Shown: positions 28,148 to 38,047 of the stretch, piece after piece
Numbering within the stretch: position 1 is the first letter of the stretch
Layout: each line of letters begins with the position of its first letter
NCBI GenBank assembly: GCA_016786765.1
Contig: JAEUUZ010000003.1
Location: forward strand, 62,001-126,000
DNA length: 64,000 nucleotides
Direction of reading: 5' to 3'
DNA from: Chitinophagales bacterium
GTDB lineage: Bacteria > Bacteroidota > Bacteroidia > Chitinophagales > LD1
Made by a program: the position numbers and the translations under genes
The notes under the pieces: generated by a model
Database searches by the model: none
What the model saw: only the letters and a program-made list of their open reading frames with translations
Told to the model about the DNA's origin: nothing

Positions 28148-29461
28148 ATGAACAGTTTGGAACTGATAGACTCGTTTAGCGAGTTCAAATCCTTAAAGAA
28201 TATTGATCGCTCTACCATGATGAAGGTGCTGGAAGACGTATTTCGCACGCTATTGAAAAAGAAATATGGCGATACCGATAATTTCGACATTATCGTAAAC
28301 ACAGATAAAGGAGACTTAGAAATCTGGCAAAGACGTGAAATCGTAGAAAACGGAGAAGTAGAAAACGATATCACGCAAATTGCCATAAGTGATGCACAAA
28401 AAATTCAGGATGACTTTGAAATTGGTGAAGAAACGTATGAGAAAATTGAATTAGAGAGTTTCGGTAGAAGAAGTGTTTTGGCGGCAAGACAAACGCTTGT
28501 ATCTCGAATTATGGATTTGGAAAAAGACGAGACCTACAAAAAATATAAAGATAGAATTGGCGACATCATTAGTGCTGAGGTATATCAAGTATGGAAGAAA
28601 GAAATTTTATTGTTGGATGAAGAAGGTAACGAATTGTTGTTGCCGAAATCGGAGCAAATCAGGACCGATTTCTACAAAAAAGGCGAAACCCTTCGTGCAG
28701 TAGTGAAACGTGTAGATATGCGCAACGCATCTCCGGTTATCATCCTTTCAAGAACCGATGCTGCGTTTTTAGCTAAATTGTTAGAGCAAGAGGTGCCGGA
28801 AATTTTCGATGGATTGATAGTAATCAAAAACATTGTGCGTGAACCAGGCGAAAAAGCAAAAGTAGTTGTTGAGTCTTTCGATGATCGTATCGACCCGGTG
28901 GGTGCTTGTGTGGGCGTGAAAGGCTCTCGTATCCACGGTATCGTTCGTGAGTTGAGAAACGAAAACATCGATATCTTGAATCATACCACAAACCTAAGTT
29001 TGATGGTTCAACGCGCTTTGGCTCCGGCAAAAATCTTGTCGTTGGATATCAATCACGACAAAAAACGTATTGCTGCATACTTAGATCCGGATCAAATTTC
29101 GTTAGCCATCGGTAAACGTGGTGTGAACATTAAGTTAGCATCTAAACTCGTTGGTTTTGAAATAGATGTATACCGTGAAAACGATGATCATTCAGAAGAA
29201 GAAACTTTCGATATAGATTTAGAAGAATTTGCAGATGAAATCGATCAGTGGATGATCGATGAGTTGAAGAAAATCGGTTGTGATACTGCCCGTTCCGTTC
29301 TTGCATTATCGCATGACGAATTGGTAAGAAGAACCGACTTAGAAGAAGAGCAAGTAGAGGATATTTTAAAAATCTTGAACGCTGAGTTTGAAGACGAAAG
29401 TGCTGAAGAAGCTTCGGAAGAAGTAGCTGATGCACCTGAAACGACCGAAGACAATGGGTAA
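28148..29461 (+). CDS. nusA: Transcription elongation/antitermination factor NusA
   Basis: RNA-polymerase-binding factor acting in pausing, termination and antitermination (437 aa). Domains in order: N-terminal polymerase-binding domain (1-130), S1 domain (about 135-205), two KH domains (about 210-345, with DPVGACVGVKGSRI and SLAIGKRGVNIKLAS), and a short acidic C-terminal helix-hairpin-helix tail ending in a Glu/Asp-rich stretch. Second gene of rimP-nusA-infB. Confidence 0.97.
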   Translation: MNSLELIDSFSEFKSLKNIDRSTMMKVLEDVFRTLLKKKYGDTDNFDIIVNTDKGDLEIWQRREIVENGEVENDITQIAISDAQKIQDDFEIGEETYEKIELESFGRRSVLAARQTLVSRIMDLEKDETYKKYKDRIGDIISAEVYQVWKKEILLLDEEGNELLLPKSEQIRTDFYKKGETLRAVVKRVDMRNASPVIILSRTDAAFLAKLLEQEVPEIFDGLIVIKNIVREPGEKAKVVVESFDDRIDPVGACVGVKGSRIHGIVRELRNENIDILNHTTNLSLMVQRALAPAKILSLDINHDKKRIAAYLDPDQISLAIGKRGVNIKLASKLVGFEIDVYRENDDHSEEETFDIDLEEFADEIDQWMIDELKKIGCDTARSVLALSHDELVRRTDLEEEQVEDILKILNAEFEDESAEEASEEVADAPETTEDNG

Positions 29462-29467
29462 CAAATT

Positions 29468-29518
29468 GCTGTAAGGCGTTAGCTGCGAGTCGCAAGCTCA
29501 TGGTTAATGGTTTACAGC
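29468..29518 (+). repeat. Compound inverted repeat between nusA and infB
   Basis: Outer arms GCTGTAA (29468-29474) and TTACAGC (29512-29518) enclose an inner arm AGCTGCGA / TCGCAAGCT (29481-29498, one bulged A). It fills most of the 83-bp nusA-infB gap. It could be an mRNA processing or stability element, or a decayed intergenic repeat; there is no T run, so it is not a simple terminator. Confidence 0.55.
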
Positions 29519-29544
29519 CGACAACAAAATAAAAACAATTAAGC

Positions 29545-32319
29545 ATGAGCGAACTCAAGGCCATCCGTTTAGCAAAAGCCGCTACTACCTACAACGTGGG
29601 TATGGAGCATATTGTGGCTGAGCTAAAGAAAAACGGACTAACCGTAGAAAACAATCCAACTGCAAAACTAAGCCCTGATATGGTTTTGATTTTGGAGAAG
29701 GCATTTAATGCCGACAAAGCCATCAAAGCCGAAGCAGACGGTTCTAAGGTTTTGGAAAAAATCAAGAAGGAAACGCTTGAGCTGAAGGAAGAAATTCCGG
29801 TGGCACCAAAACGTGAAGTGGAGGAAAAAGAAGTGCTGATCAAAAGCAACAAGGTGATTGCGCCAGTTGAGGAAGTGGTCGCTCCAACACCACCGGTGCA
29901 AACCACCACAGCTCCTCCTGCAACAGAAGAGGGTAAAGTTGAAACCGAGTTCCAAAAGTTAGACGGGCCGAAAATTATCGGCAAGTTAGATTTAACGAAA
30001 CCGAAGAAAACCGTTAAGCCTAAAGCTGAAGAGCCAATAGCTCCTCCGGTGAAAGAAGTTGAGCCGGTGAAAGAAGTTGTAGTAGAAGCACCTCCGGTTG
30101 TAGAAAAAACAGAGCCTGCTGTCATTGAAAAAGTACAGCGTCCGGAAGAGGAAATTATCTACCATAAAACGGTACGCGTAGAGCTTGATGGCCCTAAAAT
30201 TATGGGTAAAATCGAACTCAAAACGCCAGAGAAAAAACCGAAAGAAGATCCGAACAAAAACAAGCCGGTTGACGCTAAGCGTGTAAGAAAACGTATAGAA
30301 AAACCAGTGCGTGAGCGTATCAATACTGCCGGTGGCAACAATAGCAACTACCAAGGCAATCGTCCTAACTTTAATCAACAAAACCGTCCTGCCGATAACA
30401 AGGGCACTGAGCCTGTTCAAATTTCTGAAAAAGAAATCGAAGACAAAATCAGAGCTACTATGTCGAAAATTCAAGCGATGACCAGTAAGAGTGATCGTTC
30501 GAAATTGAAACGTGGTAAGCGTGAGGCGATGCAAGAAAAGAAACAGGCAGAACTCGATGGTATCGACCACAGCAAACTGCAGCTAACAGAGTTCATCTCG
30601 GTGAGCGAGCTAGCAAGTTTGATGAACATTTCGCCTACCGAAATCATCAAAACTTGTATGGGGCTTGGTGTTATCGTATCTATCAACCAGCGTTTGGATG
30701 CCGAAATCATTGAGTTGATTTGTAGCGATAAAGGTTTTGAAGTTGAGTTTATTTCTGCGCAAGATCAAACCGCTTTCGAAGAAGAAGTAGACGATCCGGC
30801 AGATATGGTTTCACGATCACCCATTGTTACTATCATGGGTCACGTGGATCACGGTAAAACATCGTTACTCGACTTTATTCGTAAAGCCAACGTGGTATCG
30901 AAAGAAGCGGGAGGAATCACGCAGCACATTGGTGCCTACGAAGTGAAAACGGCAAGTGGTAAGAAAATTACGTTCTTGGATACACCTGGTCACGAAGCCT
31001 TTACGGCCATGCGTGCGCGTGGTGCGAAGGTGACGGATATTGCAGTAATTGTAATCGCTGCCGATGATGCGGTGATGCCACAAACCAAAGAGGCCATCAA
31101 CCACGCACAATCTGCGGGTGTTCCAATGATTTTCGCTTTGAATAAAGTAGATAAAGACGGAGCTAATCCGGAGAAAATCCGTGAGCAATTGGCAAGTATG
31201 AACTTGTTGGTAGAAGAATGGGGGGGTAAATATCAGTCGCAAGAAATTTCAGCTAAGAAAGGATTGAATATTGATGCACTATTGGATAAAATTCTTTTAG
31301 AGTCGGAGATGTTGGAATTGAAAGCCAACCCGGACAGAAGTGGCTCCGGTTCTATTATTGAGGCTACTTTGGATAAAGGTCGTGGTTACACTTCAACCGT
31401 TTTGGTACAAGCCGGAACATTGAACGTGGGCGATATGGTGGTAGCCGGTCCGTATTACGGAAAAGTGAAAGCCATGCTCGACTATAACGGAAAGAAAACG
31501 AAATCTGCAGGACCGTCTGTTCCTGTACAGGTATTGGGATTGAACGGAGCGCCACAAGCGGGCGAAAAATTCAAAGTATTCGACAACGAACAAGATGCTA
31601 AGGCTCTAGCACACAAACGTGCTCAAATCGACCGTGAGCAAGGTATTAGAACAAAGAAACACATTACCCTAGACGAGATCGGAAGACGTTTGGCATTAGG
31701 CAACTTCAAAGAGTTGAATTTGATTATCAAAGGAGACGTGGACGGTTCGGTAGAGGCGTTAGCAGATTCACTATTGAAATTGAGTACAGACGAAATCCAA
31801 GTGAGAATCATTCACAAAGGCGTAGGACAAATCTCCGAATCGGATGTATTGTTGGCTACGGCTTCTGATGCGATTGTGATTGGATTTAACGTTCGTCCTT
31901 CGTTGAACGCGAAGAAAATTGCGGATACTGAAAACATCGAGATTAAATTGTACTCTATCATCTATAACGCTATTGAAGAAATCAAGGCGGCTATGGAAGG
32001 ATTGTTGGAGCCTAAGATTGAAGAAAAAATCATTGGTAACTTGGATGTACGTGAAGTGTTCAACATCACGAAAGTGGGAACCATTGCCGGTTGCTTCGTT
32101 CGCGATGGAAGAATTTTACGTGCCTCGAAAGTGCGCTTAATCCGCGATGGTATTGTGGTTCACACTGGAGCATTATCGGCATTGAAACGTTACAAAGACG
32201 ATGTGAAAGACGTTGTTTCCGGTATGGATTGCGGGGTTCAAATTAAAGACTACCAAGACATTCAGGTGGGCGACTCTATCGAGGTGTTCGAAGAAATAGA
32301 AATTCAACGTAAGCTGTAA
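29545..32319 (+). CDS. infB: Translation initiation factor IF-2
   Basis: GTPase that positions initiator tRNA on the ribosome (924 aa). An N-terminal IF2N-like helix (residues 1-55) is followed by a long Pro/Glu/Lys/Val-rich linker (about 60-340) of variable composition, then a second IF2N, and the G domain with GHVDHGKTS (G1), DTPGHEAF (G3) and NKVDKDG (G4). Domains II-IV complete the protein. Two near-identical linker blocks ([11 protein letters not shown] and [11 protein letters not shown]) show internal duplication. Last gene of the operon, followed by a strong terminator. Confidence 0.97.
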   Translation: MSELKAIRLAKAATTYNVGMEHIVAELKKNGLTVENNPTAKLSPDMVLILEKAFNADKAIKAEADGSKVLEKIKKETLELKEEIPVAPKREVEEKEVLIKSNKVIAPVEEVVAPTPPVQTTTAPPATEEGKVETEFQKLDGPKIIGKLDLTKPKKTVKPKAEEPIAPPVKEVEPVKEVVVEAPPVVEKTEPAVIEKVQRPEEEIIYHKTVRVELDGPKIMGKIELKTPEKKPKEDPNKNKPVDAKRVRKRIEKPVRERINTAGGNNSNYQGNRPNFNQQNRPADNKGTEPVQISEKEIEDKIRATMSKIQAMTSKSDRSKLKRGKREAMQEKKQAELDGIDHSKLQLTEFISVSELASLMNISPTEIIKTCMGLGVIVSINQRLDAEIIELICSDKGFEVEFISAQDQTAFEEEVDDPADMVSRSPIVTIMGHVDHGKTSLLDFIRKANVVSKEAGGITQHIGAYEVKTASGKKITFLDTPGHEAFTAMRARGAKVTDIAVIVIAADDAVMPQTKEAINHAQSAGVPMIFALNKVDKDGANPEKIREQLASMNLLVEEWGGKYQSQEISAKKGLNIDALLDKILLESEMLELKANPDRSGSGSIIEATLDKGRGYTSTVLVQAGTLNVGDMVVAGPYYGKVKAMLDYNGKKTKSAGPSVPVQVLGLNGAPQAGEKFKVFDNEQDAKALAHKRAQIDREQGIRTKKHITLDEIGRRLALGNFKELNLIIKGDVDGSVEALADSLLKLSTDEIQVRIIHKGVGQISESDVLLATASDAIVIGFNVRPSLNAKKIADTENIEIKLYSIIYNAIEEIKAAMEGLLEPKIEEKIIGNLDVREVFNITKVGTIAGCFVRDGRILRASKVRLIRDGIVVHTGALSALKRYKDDVKDVVSGMDCGVQIKDYQDIQVGDSIEVFEEIEIQRKL

Positions 32320-32337
32320 CAGCTATATAACAAAAAC

Positions 32338-32369
32338 AAAAAAGGCTCGAATGTTCGGGCCTTTTTTTT
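32338..32369 (+). terminator. Rho-independent terminator after infB
   Basis: Stem AAAAAGGCtCGAA / TTCGgGCCTTTTT with a 2-base loop and a run of eight T, 19 bp after the infB stop codon. Confidence 0.9.
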
Positions 32370-32438
32370 ATAAAATCGTGATGTCTCTGAGAAATTATCA
32401 AATACAGGATATCTTACTTTCTTTTTTGCAATCGGTTC

Positions 32439-32510
32439 GCGAGAGGGATAGCAGCGGAAATCCTCTGCCAATTCCTATTGGACAGAGATTGTAGCGAATA
32501 GCCCGGTGAC
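32439..32510. repeat. Intergenic palindromic repeat of a type seen in Bacteroidota genomes
   Basis: GC-richer block in the AT-rich infB / carboxypeptidase gap. It begins GCGAGAGGGATAGCAGCGG, has a hairpin CTCTGcCAAT / ATTGgaCAGAG (32463-32487) in the middle, and closes with GATTGTAGCGAATAGCCCG. I recall this bipartite layout, two conserved halves around a variable hairpin, from intergenic repeats in flavobacteria; only one copy is in this window. Nothing else is seen in the 236-bp gap. Confidence 0.5.
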
Positions 32511-32555
32511 GATTCCCATCGGCACTCGCCCTACTCTTCCTATTTTTGAAGATTT

Positions 32556-34046
32556 TTAAAACCCGTAAATGCCGCTGTACTTGTCTTCTGCGTATTTCAA
32601 AAAGTGATTGAAGTTCAACTTTTCGCCTGTTACCTTTTCGCACAAATCTTGCGAATTGTAGAAACGGCCGTGTACGTGGATTTTTTCGCGCAACCAGGTT
32701 AATAACGGAGCGTTATCGCCTTTGGCAATCAAGTCGTTCAAGCCCGGAATGTCTTGCTCGGCTTGGCGGTAGTATTGTGCAGCATAGGCGCTTCCTAGCG
32801 AGTACGTAGGGAAATAGCCCAACAAACCGTGCGACCAGTGTACATCTTGTAAGATGCCCGTTGCATCATCGGCCGGAGTTATGCCTAAATATTTTTGGTA
32901 TTGTTCGTTCCAATAATTTTTCAAATCGGTCACATTCAACGTGCCTTCCATGAGCGCTTTTTCAATATCGAAGCGAATCATGATGTGGAAATGGTAGGTC
33001 AACTCATCGGCCTGTGTACGAATGAATGAAGGCTCTACACGATTGATGGCTTTGTACAATGTGTGCTGTGATATAGCCGAAAACTGCGCAGGAAAAGTCT
33101 TTTGTGCGATCTCGAAATTGTATTTCCAAAACGGCAATGCTCGTCCCACATTGTTTTCCCACAAGCGCGATTGCGATTCGTGTACACTCAACGATGCGGC
33201 CTCGCCCAAAGGCAAGCCATAATTGCCGGTGAGTAAGCCTTGTTCGTATAATGCATGTCCGCCCTCGTGAATAGCGCTAAACAAGCAATCGGTCATGTCG
33301 TTTTCGTTGATGCGGGTAGTTACGCGCACATCGGTAGCCGCAAAGTTAGTGGTGAAGGGGTGTGTAGAGATGTCTTGTCGGCCCGCTCCAAAATCGTAGC
33401 CCATTTGTTTTAAAATAGCGATGCTGTAATCCCATTGTTGTTGGCGATCGAAATGTTGATGCAAACAACTGTTATCGACTTGTGGTTGTGCTTTGATTTT
33501 TTCGAGCAAAGGTTTTAATCCACTGCGAACGGTATTGAAATATTCGTCCAACACCGCAGCGGTCATGCCCGGCTCGTAATCGTCTAACAATGCATCATAC
33601 GGATGTTTTTCGTAGCCTATGATTTCGGCTTGTTTGCGTTTGAGAGCAATCATCTTTTCGAGTTGAGGGGCATACAACGAAAAGTCGTTTGCTTTCTTCG
33701 CGTGTTCCCATGCCGCAAAGGTTTGCGAAACGGTCATGCTCATTTCTTCTACAAACTCTTGTGAGAATTTTTTCGCTTTTTGAAAATCAGACCATAGCAA
33801 TTCTACATTTCTTTTTTGCAAGGCATCTAGTGATGCATCGTCTTTTGCAGCCTGTAACAAGTTGCTGAATTTCTCGGATGTGCCCATCTCAAAGGCAATG
33901 CCCGAAAGGGTTGCAAGCTGACGCGATCGTGCCTCTACGCCATTGGCCGGCATATTAATTTCCATATCCCAATTCAATACGGCTGCTGCGTATTTTACAT
34001 CGGCAATGCGTTGGGCTTCTGTTTTCAGTTGTTCGAAAGTTGACAT
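32556..34046 (-). CDS. Carboxypeptidase Taq family (M32) metallocarboxypeptidase
   Basis: Cytoplasmic zinc carboxypeptidase of 496 aa, normal length for family M32. The zinc motif HEGGH sits in SAIHEGGHALYEQGL (about residue 263) and the downstream Glu ligand in EAASLSVHESQSRLWEN; the C-terminal HDR-like region HWSHGLLGYFPTYSLGSAYAAQ is also characteristic. Releases C-terminal residues with broad specificity. It is 51 bp downstream of a DEAD-box helicase on the same strand; no functional link is evident. Confidence 0.95.
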   Translation of the reverse strand: MSTFEQLKTEAQRIADVKYAAAVLNWDMEINMPANGVEARSRQLATLSGIAFEMGTSEKFSNLLQAAKDDASLDALQKRNVELLWSDFQKAKKFSQEFVEEMSMTVSQTFAAWEHAKKANDFSLYAPQLEKMIALKRKQAEIIGYEKHPYDALLDDYEPGMTAAVLDEYFNTVRSGLKPLLEKIKAQPQVDNSCLHQHFDRQQQWDYSIAILKQMGYDFGAGRQDISTHPFTTNFAATDVRVTTRINENDMTDCLFSAIHEGGHALYEQGLLTGNYGLPLGEAASLSVHESQSRLWENNVGRALPFWKYNFEIAQKTFPAQFSAISQHTLYKAINRVEPSFIRTQADELTYHFHIMIRFDIEKALMEGTLNVTDLKNYWNEQYQKYLGITPADDATGILQDVHWSHGLLGYFPTYSLGSAYAAQYYRQAEQDIPGLNDLIAKGDNAPLLTWLREKIHVHGRFYNSQDLCEKVTGEKLNFNHFLKYAEDKYSGIYGF

Positions 34047-34097
34047 TTTTATGCTTGTTTGTGTTTCGTCAAATGTATGTTTTTTAGGGAAATCGAA

Positions 34098-35378
34098 TTA
34101 GGCGTTGTTCGGTCTTTTTGCCTTATGAAATGGCTTTTTTCCCTTCGGCTTGTCGAATGTGTTGCGCTTGCGTTCCGGCTCGTAAGCAGGGCTTGTTCCT
34201 AACGCTTCCGGCAAAGTCAGTTTCGGAATTTCGTTGCCGATTAAACTTTCGATGTCAAAGAATTTCTTTTGGTCTTTTTCGTTGATGAATGTAATAGCTG
34301 TACCTGTACTTTCCGCACGGGCTGTACGTCCTACGCGGTGAATGTAATCTTCCGGATCGTTAGGCGTGTCGTAATTGATTACCAAACTGATGCCGTCAAC
34401 ATCTATTCCTCGCGATAAAATATCTGTACCAATCAATACTTGCAGCTGGCGATTTTTAAATTGACGCATAATTTCTTCGCGCACGTTTTGTTCTAAATCG
34501 GAGTGAAACGATTTTATTTGCACGCCCGCTTGGCGCAAGTCGATTTCGAGTTTTTTGGCCGATTCTTTTGTAGATGCGAAAATGATTACGCTTTTGTAAT
34601 CGCCTTGCTTTAAAATCTGTTTTAATAACGGCAATTTCTGATTGTCGTACACCACATAAGCTTGTTGCAAAATGCCTTCTGCCGGTTTTGAAATGGCAAT
34701 GTTAATCTGCTCCGGGTTCACCAAAATTTTATTGGCCAACATTCTGATTTTGGGTGGCATAGTAGCCGAGAACAGCACGGTTTGTCTGTTTTTCGGCAAG
34801 TAGCTGATGATGCGCAAAATATCATCCGAGAAACCCATATCGAGCATTCTATCGGCTTCGTCAAGCACTAAGTGTTTGAGTTTGCTTAAATCCGCAGTGT
34901 TTGAGCCTAGCATGGAAATCAATCGGCCCGGTGTGGCGATAATAATATCTACTCCTTTTGTAATCGCTTTTTTCTGTTGCTCCCAGGCCATTCCATCGCC
35001 ACCGCCATAGACCGCAATGGAACTGGTGTTGGTGAAATAGGCGAAGGCTTCTACTTGCTGATCGATTTGAATGGCAAGTTCGCGTGTTGGCGCAATAATC
35101 AGCGTGTCGATATGTGAAGATTGTTGCTCGGCAATTTTGTGCAGAATCGGCAACAAGTACGCTGCTGTTTTTCCGGTGCCGGTTTGTGCGCAGGCAATCA
35201 AGTCTTTATTCGCTAAAATGGCCGGTATGGCTTGTTCCTGAATGGGTGTGGCTTTTTCGTAACCCATGGCATCAAGACCTTCTAGAAGCGTCTCGTTAAA
35301 ATTAAATTCGTTGAATTTCAAAGTTGTGTTCTTTTTACGTTTATGTTGACCTACTCTTTGCGCTCGTTTCGACCGCAA
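34098..35378 (-). CDS. DEAD-box ATP-dependent RNA helicase (RhlE-like)
   Basis: RNA helicase of 406-426 aa. Motifs in order: Q motif GYEKATPIQEQAIP, motif I AQTGTGKT, PTRELA, TPGR, DEAD (VLDEADRMLDMGFS), SAT, and the C-terminal RecA domain with HRVGRTARA in place of the more usual HRxGRTGR. A basic Lys/Arg tail (RKRNTFDKPKGKKPFHKAKR) suits RNA binding. No ATG is present at the N-terminus: starts are TTG at 35378 or, fitting family length better, TTG at 35321 just before KFNEFNFNE. Probable roles are ribosome assembly or mRNA turnover. Confidence 0.93.
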   Translation of the reverse strand: MRSKRAQRVGQHKRKKNTTLKFNEFNFNETLLEGLDAMGYEKATPIQEQAIPAILANKDLIACAQTGTGKTAAYLLPILHKIAEQQSSHIDTLIIAPTRELAIQIDQQVEAFAYFTNTSSIAVYGGGDGMAWEQQKKAITKGVDIIIATPGRLISMLGSNTADLSKLKHLVLDEADRMLDMGFSDDILRIISYLPKNRQTVLFSATMPPKIRMLANKILVNPEQINIAISKPAEGILQQAYVVYDNQKLPLLKQILKQGDYKSVIIFASTKESAKKLEIDLRQAGVQIKSFHSDLEQNVREEIMRQFKNRQLQVLIGTDILSRGIDVDGISLVINYDTPNDPEDYIHRVGRTARAESTGTAITFINEKDQKKFFDIESLIGNEIPKLTLPEALGTSPAYEPERKRNTFDKPKGKKPFHKAKRPNNA

Positions 35379-35474
35379 TAGACAACCCGATGATACTCAT
35401 TTTTATCGTGTTTTATTAATTTTTTATTTCTTTGTGCGGTCATTTCAATCTATTCATTTTATTAAACATTCATC

Positions 35475-35981
35475 ATGCCTGTTTCTCCTGACAAAGTTGT
35501 AAGCATTTCATACCAACTACGAACTGAAGCTAACGGTCCTATTATGGACGAAGCGCCAAAAGATTCACCCTTCGATTTTCTGTGCGGACACGGAAATTTA
35601 TTAGATAAATTTGAAGAGCATTTGTTCGGTTTGGAAATCGGCAAAACGTTTGAATTCATTTTGTCGCCTGAAGAAGGATATGGCGAATATGAGCAAGAAG
35701 CGGTTATTACTATGCCAAAAGAGGCTTTCGTTTTAGACGGACAAGATGCCTCTGACATGATTGTTGTGGGGAACATTATTCCTTTGCAAGACCAAAACGG
35801 ACAACCATTCCAAGGAAAAATTACTGCTATTGGCGATGTGGACGTAACCATTGATATGAACCACCCTTTTGCCGGAAAACATCTGTTTTTCTCTGGCGAA
35901 ATTTTAGCAATTCGTGAAGCACATGCTAATGAATTAAGTCACGGACACGTGCATTCTGGAGGCGATCACAGTCATCATTAA
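35475..35981 (+). CDS. slyD: FKBP-type peptidyl-prolyl isomerase, SlyD family
   Basis: Cytoplasmic prolyl isomerase and chaperone of 168 aa with the inserted-in-flap (IF) domain (about 70-125). N-terminal DKVVSISYQLRTEANGP, the FKBP signature HGNLLDKFEEHLFGLEIGK and PEEGYGEYE support this. The His-rich tail (HGHVHSGGDHSHH) resembles the metal-binding C-terminus of SlyD, which delivers nickel in proteobacteria; a metal role here is inference. Confidence 0.92.
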   Translation: MPVSPDKVVSISYQLRTEANGPIMDEAPKDSPFDFLCGHGNLLDKFEEHLFGLEIGKTFEFILSPEEGYGEYEQEAVITMPKEAFVLDGQDASDMIVVGNIIPLQDQNGQPFQGKITAIGDVDVTIDMNHPFAGKHLFFSGEILAIREAHANELSHGHVHSGGDHSHH

Positions 35982-35996
35982 TCTTTTCGATGTAAA

Positions 35997-36031
35997 TAAA
36001 AAGTCCTCCGCCAGTGCAGGGGACTTTTTTT
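35997..36031. terminator. Bidirectional terminator between slyD and the ABC-F gene
   Basis: Hairpin AAAAAGTCCTC / GGGGACTTTTT (one T-G pair), loop of about ten bases, with T and A tails, between convergent stop codons (35981 and 36030). It overlaps the ABC-F stop region by two bases. Confidence 0.8.
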
Positions 36032-37928
36032 ATTCGCTTAATTCTAACCAGCGCATTTCCTTTTCTTCTAACTGCAAAGCAATTTGTCCGATGCGGTGTG
36101 TAAGCTGTTGTATTTGATCGAAGTTTAATTCGGTGTGTGTAAGCTTTTCATTGATTTCATCGCGTTCTTTTTCGAGTGCCGGAATTTCTTTTTCGAGTTT
36201 TTCGAATTCCATTTTTTCTTTGTTGTTCAACTTGCGTTTAGTAACCGGCTTTTGCTCGACTGGCTTTTCAGCTTTGGTTTCTAGGGCCTCTAACTTGACC
36301 TCTAAAATACTTTGGTTCTTGTTTTTCTTTTGTTGGTCTTGATAGAAACGGTACAAAGTGTAGTTTCCGGGGAAGTCGTTAATTACGCCATCGCCTTCAA
36401 ATACAAACAAGTGTTCCACCAATTTATCCATGAAATAACGGTCGTGCGACACAATCATCAAACAGCCCGGATAGTTTTCCAAAAACATTTCAAGTGTCTG
36501 CAATGTCAACAAATCCAAGTCGTTCGTAGGCTCATCCAAAATCAAAAAGTTCGGTGAACTGAATAAAACCGAAAGCAGTTGCAATCGTTTTTTCTCGCCT
36601 CCACTGAGTTTAGAAATGTAGGTGAACTGTTGTTCCGGTGTGAACTGAAACAGTTGTAAAAACTGGCCCGCAGATACTTTAGTGCCATCGGCCAGCGTGA
36701 AATTTTCGGCAATGTCTTTTACATATTCGATGATGCGCTTATCTTCTTTGATGTTCAAGCCTTTCTGATCGAAGTAGCCGAATACCACGGTTTCTCCCGG
36801 ATTTATTTTTCCGGAATCGGGCAATTCTTTGCCTTGTATGATATTAAGGAATGTGGTTTTCCCTACACCGTTTTTTCCGATGATACCAATGCGGTCTCCT
36901 CGTTTAAAGGTATAGTCAAAGCCTTTAAGGATAGGCTTTTCACCAAACGACTTATACAGTTTTTTGAGCTCGAGAATTTTTCCGCCCAAGCGCGACATTT
37001 TCATGCTTAGCTGCAATTCCTGATCCTCTTTTTTGGCGGAAGCCTTTTTTTCCAAATCGTAAAACGCATCGATACGCGATTTTGATTTTGTGGTTCGCGC
37101 TTTGGGCTGTTTGCGCATCCACTCTAACTCTTTGCGCAATAGATTTTTGGCCTTATCTAAACTGGCACCGGCAGCCACTTCTCGTTCGGCTTTTTTCTCT
37201 AGAAAGTACTCGTAGTCGCCTTTGTAAGGAATGGCTTCAGTTTCGGTGAGTTCAATAATTTCGTTGCAAACGTTATCGAGGAAGTAACGATCGTGGGTTA
37301 CGAGCAAGAGGGTAATACTATCTTGCGTTAAATAATTTTCCAACCAGTCAATCATTTCGAAATCGAGGTGGTTGGTGGGCTCATCCAGAATCAAAATTTT
37401 GTGCCCCATATCAAACTCAATATCCAAAAGAGTTTTGGCGAGTGATAAACGTTTCTTTTGTCCGCCCGACAGCGTTGATGTTTTCTGGTGCAAGTCGTAA
37501 ATGCGCAATACATTTAGAATTTGTTTCACTTTTTGTTCGTAGGTCCAGGCGTTGAGCTCATCCATTTTGCTCATCACGTCCTGTAGTTTATCAACGTCCG
37601 GATCTTCTTGTTCTATGATTTCTTCATAGTCTTTCACGGCTTCAATTACCGGATTGGTATGGGCGAAAATAGACTCGAGCACATTTTTTTGCGGGTCGAA
37701 TTGCGGATCTTGATCGAGGTAGCACACCATCACGTCTTTGTGCAGCCACACTTTGCCACTATCGGCTGTGTCGTTTCCGGCTATAATCCGCATTAGCGTT
37801 GTTTTTCCGGATCCGTTTTTGGCGATGAGCGCCACCTTGTCGCCCTGGCTGATGTGAAAAGTAATGTTATTAAAAAGCGGTTTGTCGATAAACGATTTGG
37901 TGAGATTTTCTACTGATAGGTAATGCAT
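36030..37928 (-). CDS. ABC-F family ATPase (Uup/EttA-like)
   Basis: Soluble twin-ATPase of the ABC-F class (632 aa), which acts on ribosomes rather than in transport. Two nucleotide-binding domains: first with AKNGSGKTTLMR, signature LSGGQKKRLSLAK and LILDEPTNHLD; second with GKNGVGKTTFLN, LSGGEKKRLQLL and LILDEPTNDLD. The inter-domain P-site tRNA-interacting linker is about residues 240-320, and the C-terminus (about 530-632) is a Lys/Glu-rich coiled coil as in Uup. Housekeeping rather than antibiotic-resistance type is likely but not proven. Confidence 0.95.
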   Translation of the reverse strand: MHYLSVENLTKSFIDKPLFNNITFHISQGDKVALIAKNGSGKTTLMRIIAGNDTADSGKVWLHKDVMVCYLDQDPQFDPQKNVLESIFAHTNPVIEAVKDYEEIIEQEDPDVDKLQDVMSKMDELNAWTYEQKVKQILNVLRIYDLHQKTSTLSGGQKKRLSLAKTLLDIEFDMGHKILILDEPTNHLDFEMIDWLENYLTQDSITLLLVTHDRYFLDNVCNEIIELTETEAIPYKGDYEYFLEKKAEREVAAGASLDKAKNLLRKELEWMRKQPKARTTKSKSRIDAFYDLEKKASAKKEDQELQLSMKMSRLGGKILELKKLYKSFGEKPILKGFDYTFKRGDRIGIIGKNGVGKTTFLNIIQGKELPDSGKINPGETVVFGYFDQKGLNIKEDKRIIEYVKDIAENFTLADGTKVSAGQFLQLFQFTPEQQFTYISKLSGGEKKRLQLLSVLFSSPNFLILDEPTNDLDLLTLQTLEMFLENYPGCLMIVSHDRYFMDKLVEHLFVFEGDGVINDFPGNYTLYRFYQDQQKKNKNQSILEVKLEALETKAEKPVEQKPVTKRKLNNKEKMEFEKLEKEIPALEKERDEINEKLTHTELNFDQIQQLTHRIGQIALQLEEKEMRWLELSE

Positions 37929-38047
37929 GGCGCGAAGATACTCGGTTACGGATGGCTACCAAAAGTGTGGCAATATATTTGTTGTATTTTATTAAAATCG
38001 GGTTGGTTTTTATACGCGATTTGTATGTTTACAAAAAAATTAAAGAA

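Noticed and set aside
29589-30570. Long open frames on the minus strand opposite infB
   Set aside because: They lie opposite the low-complexity Pro/Glu/Lys linker of IF-2, have repetitive Ser/Thr/Phe composition and no promoter or homology; they are shadows of infB codon use.
36030-37928. ABC-F gene as an antibiotic-resistance determinant
   Set aside because: The C-terminal coiled coil and overall layout are of the housekeeping Uup type, and there is no inducible leader peptide or mobile context.
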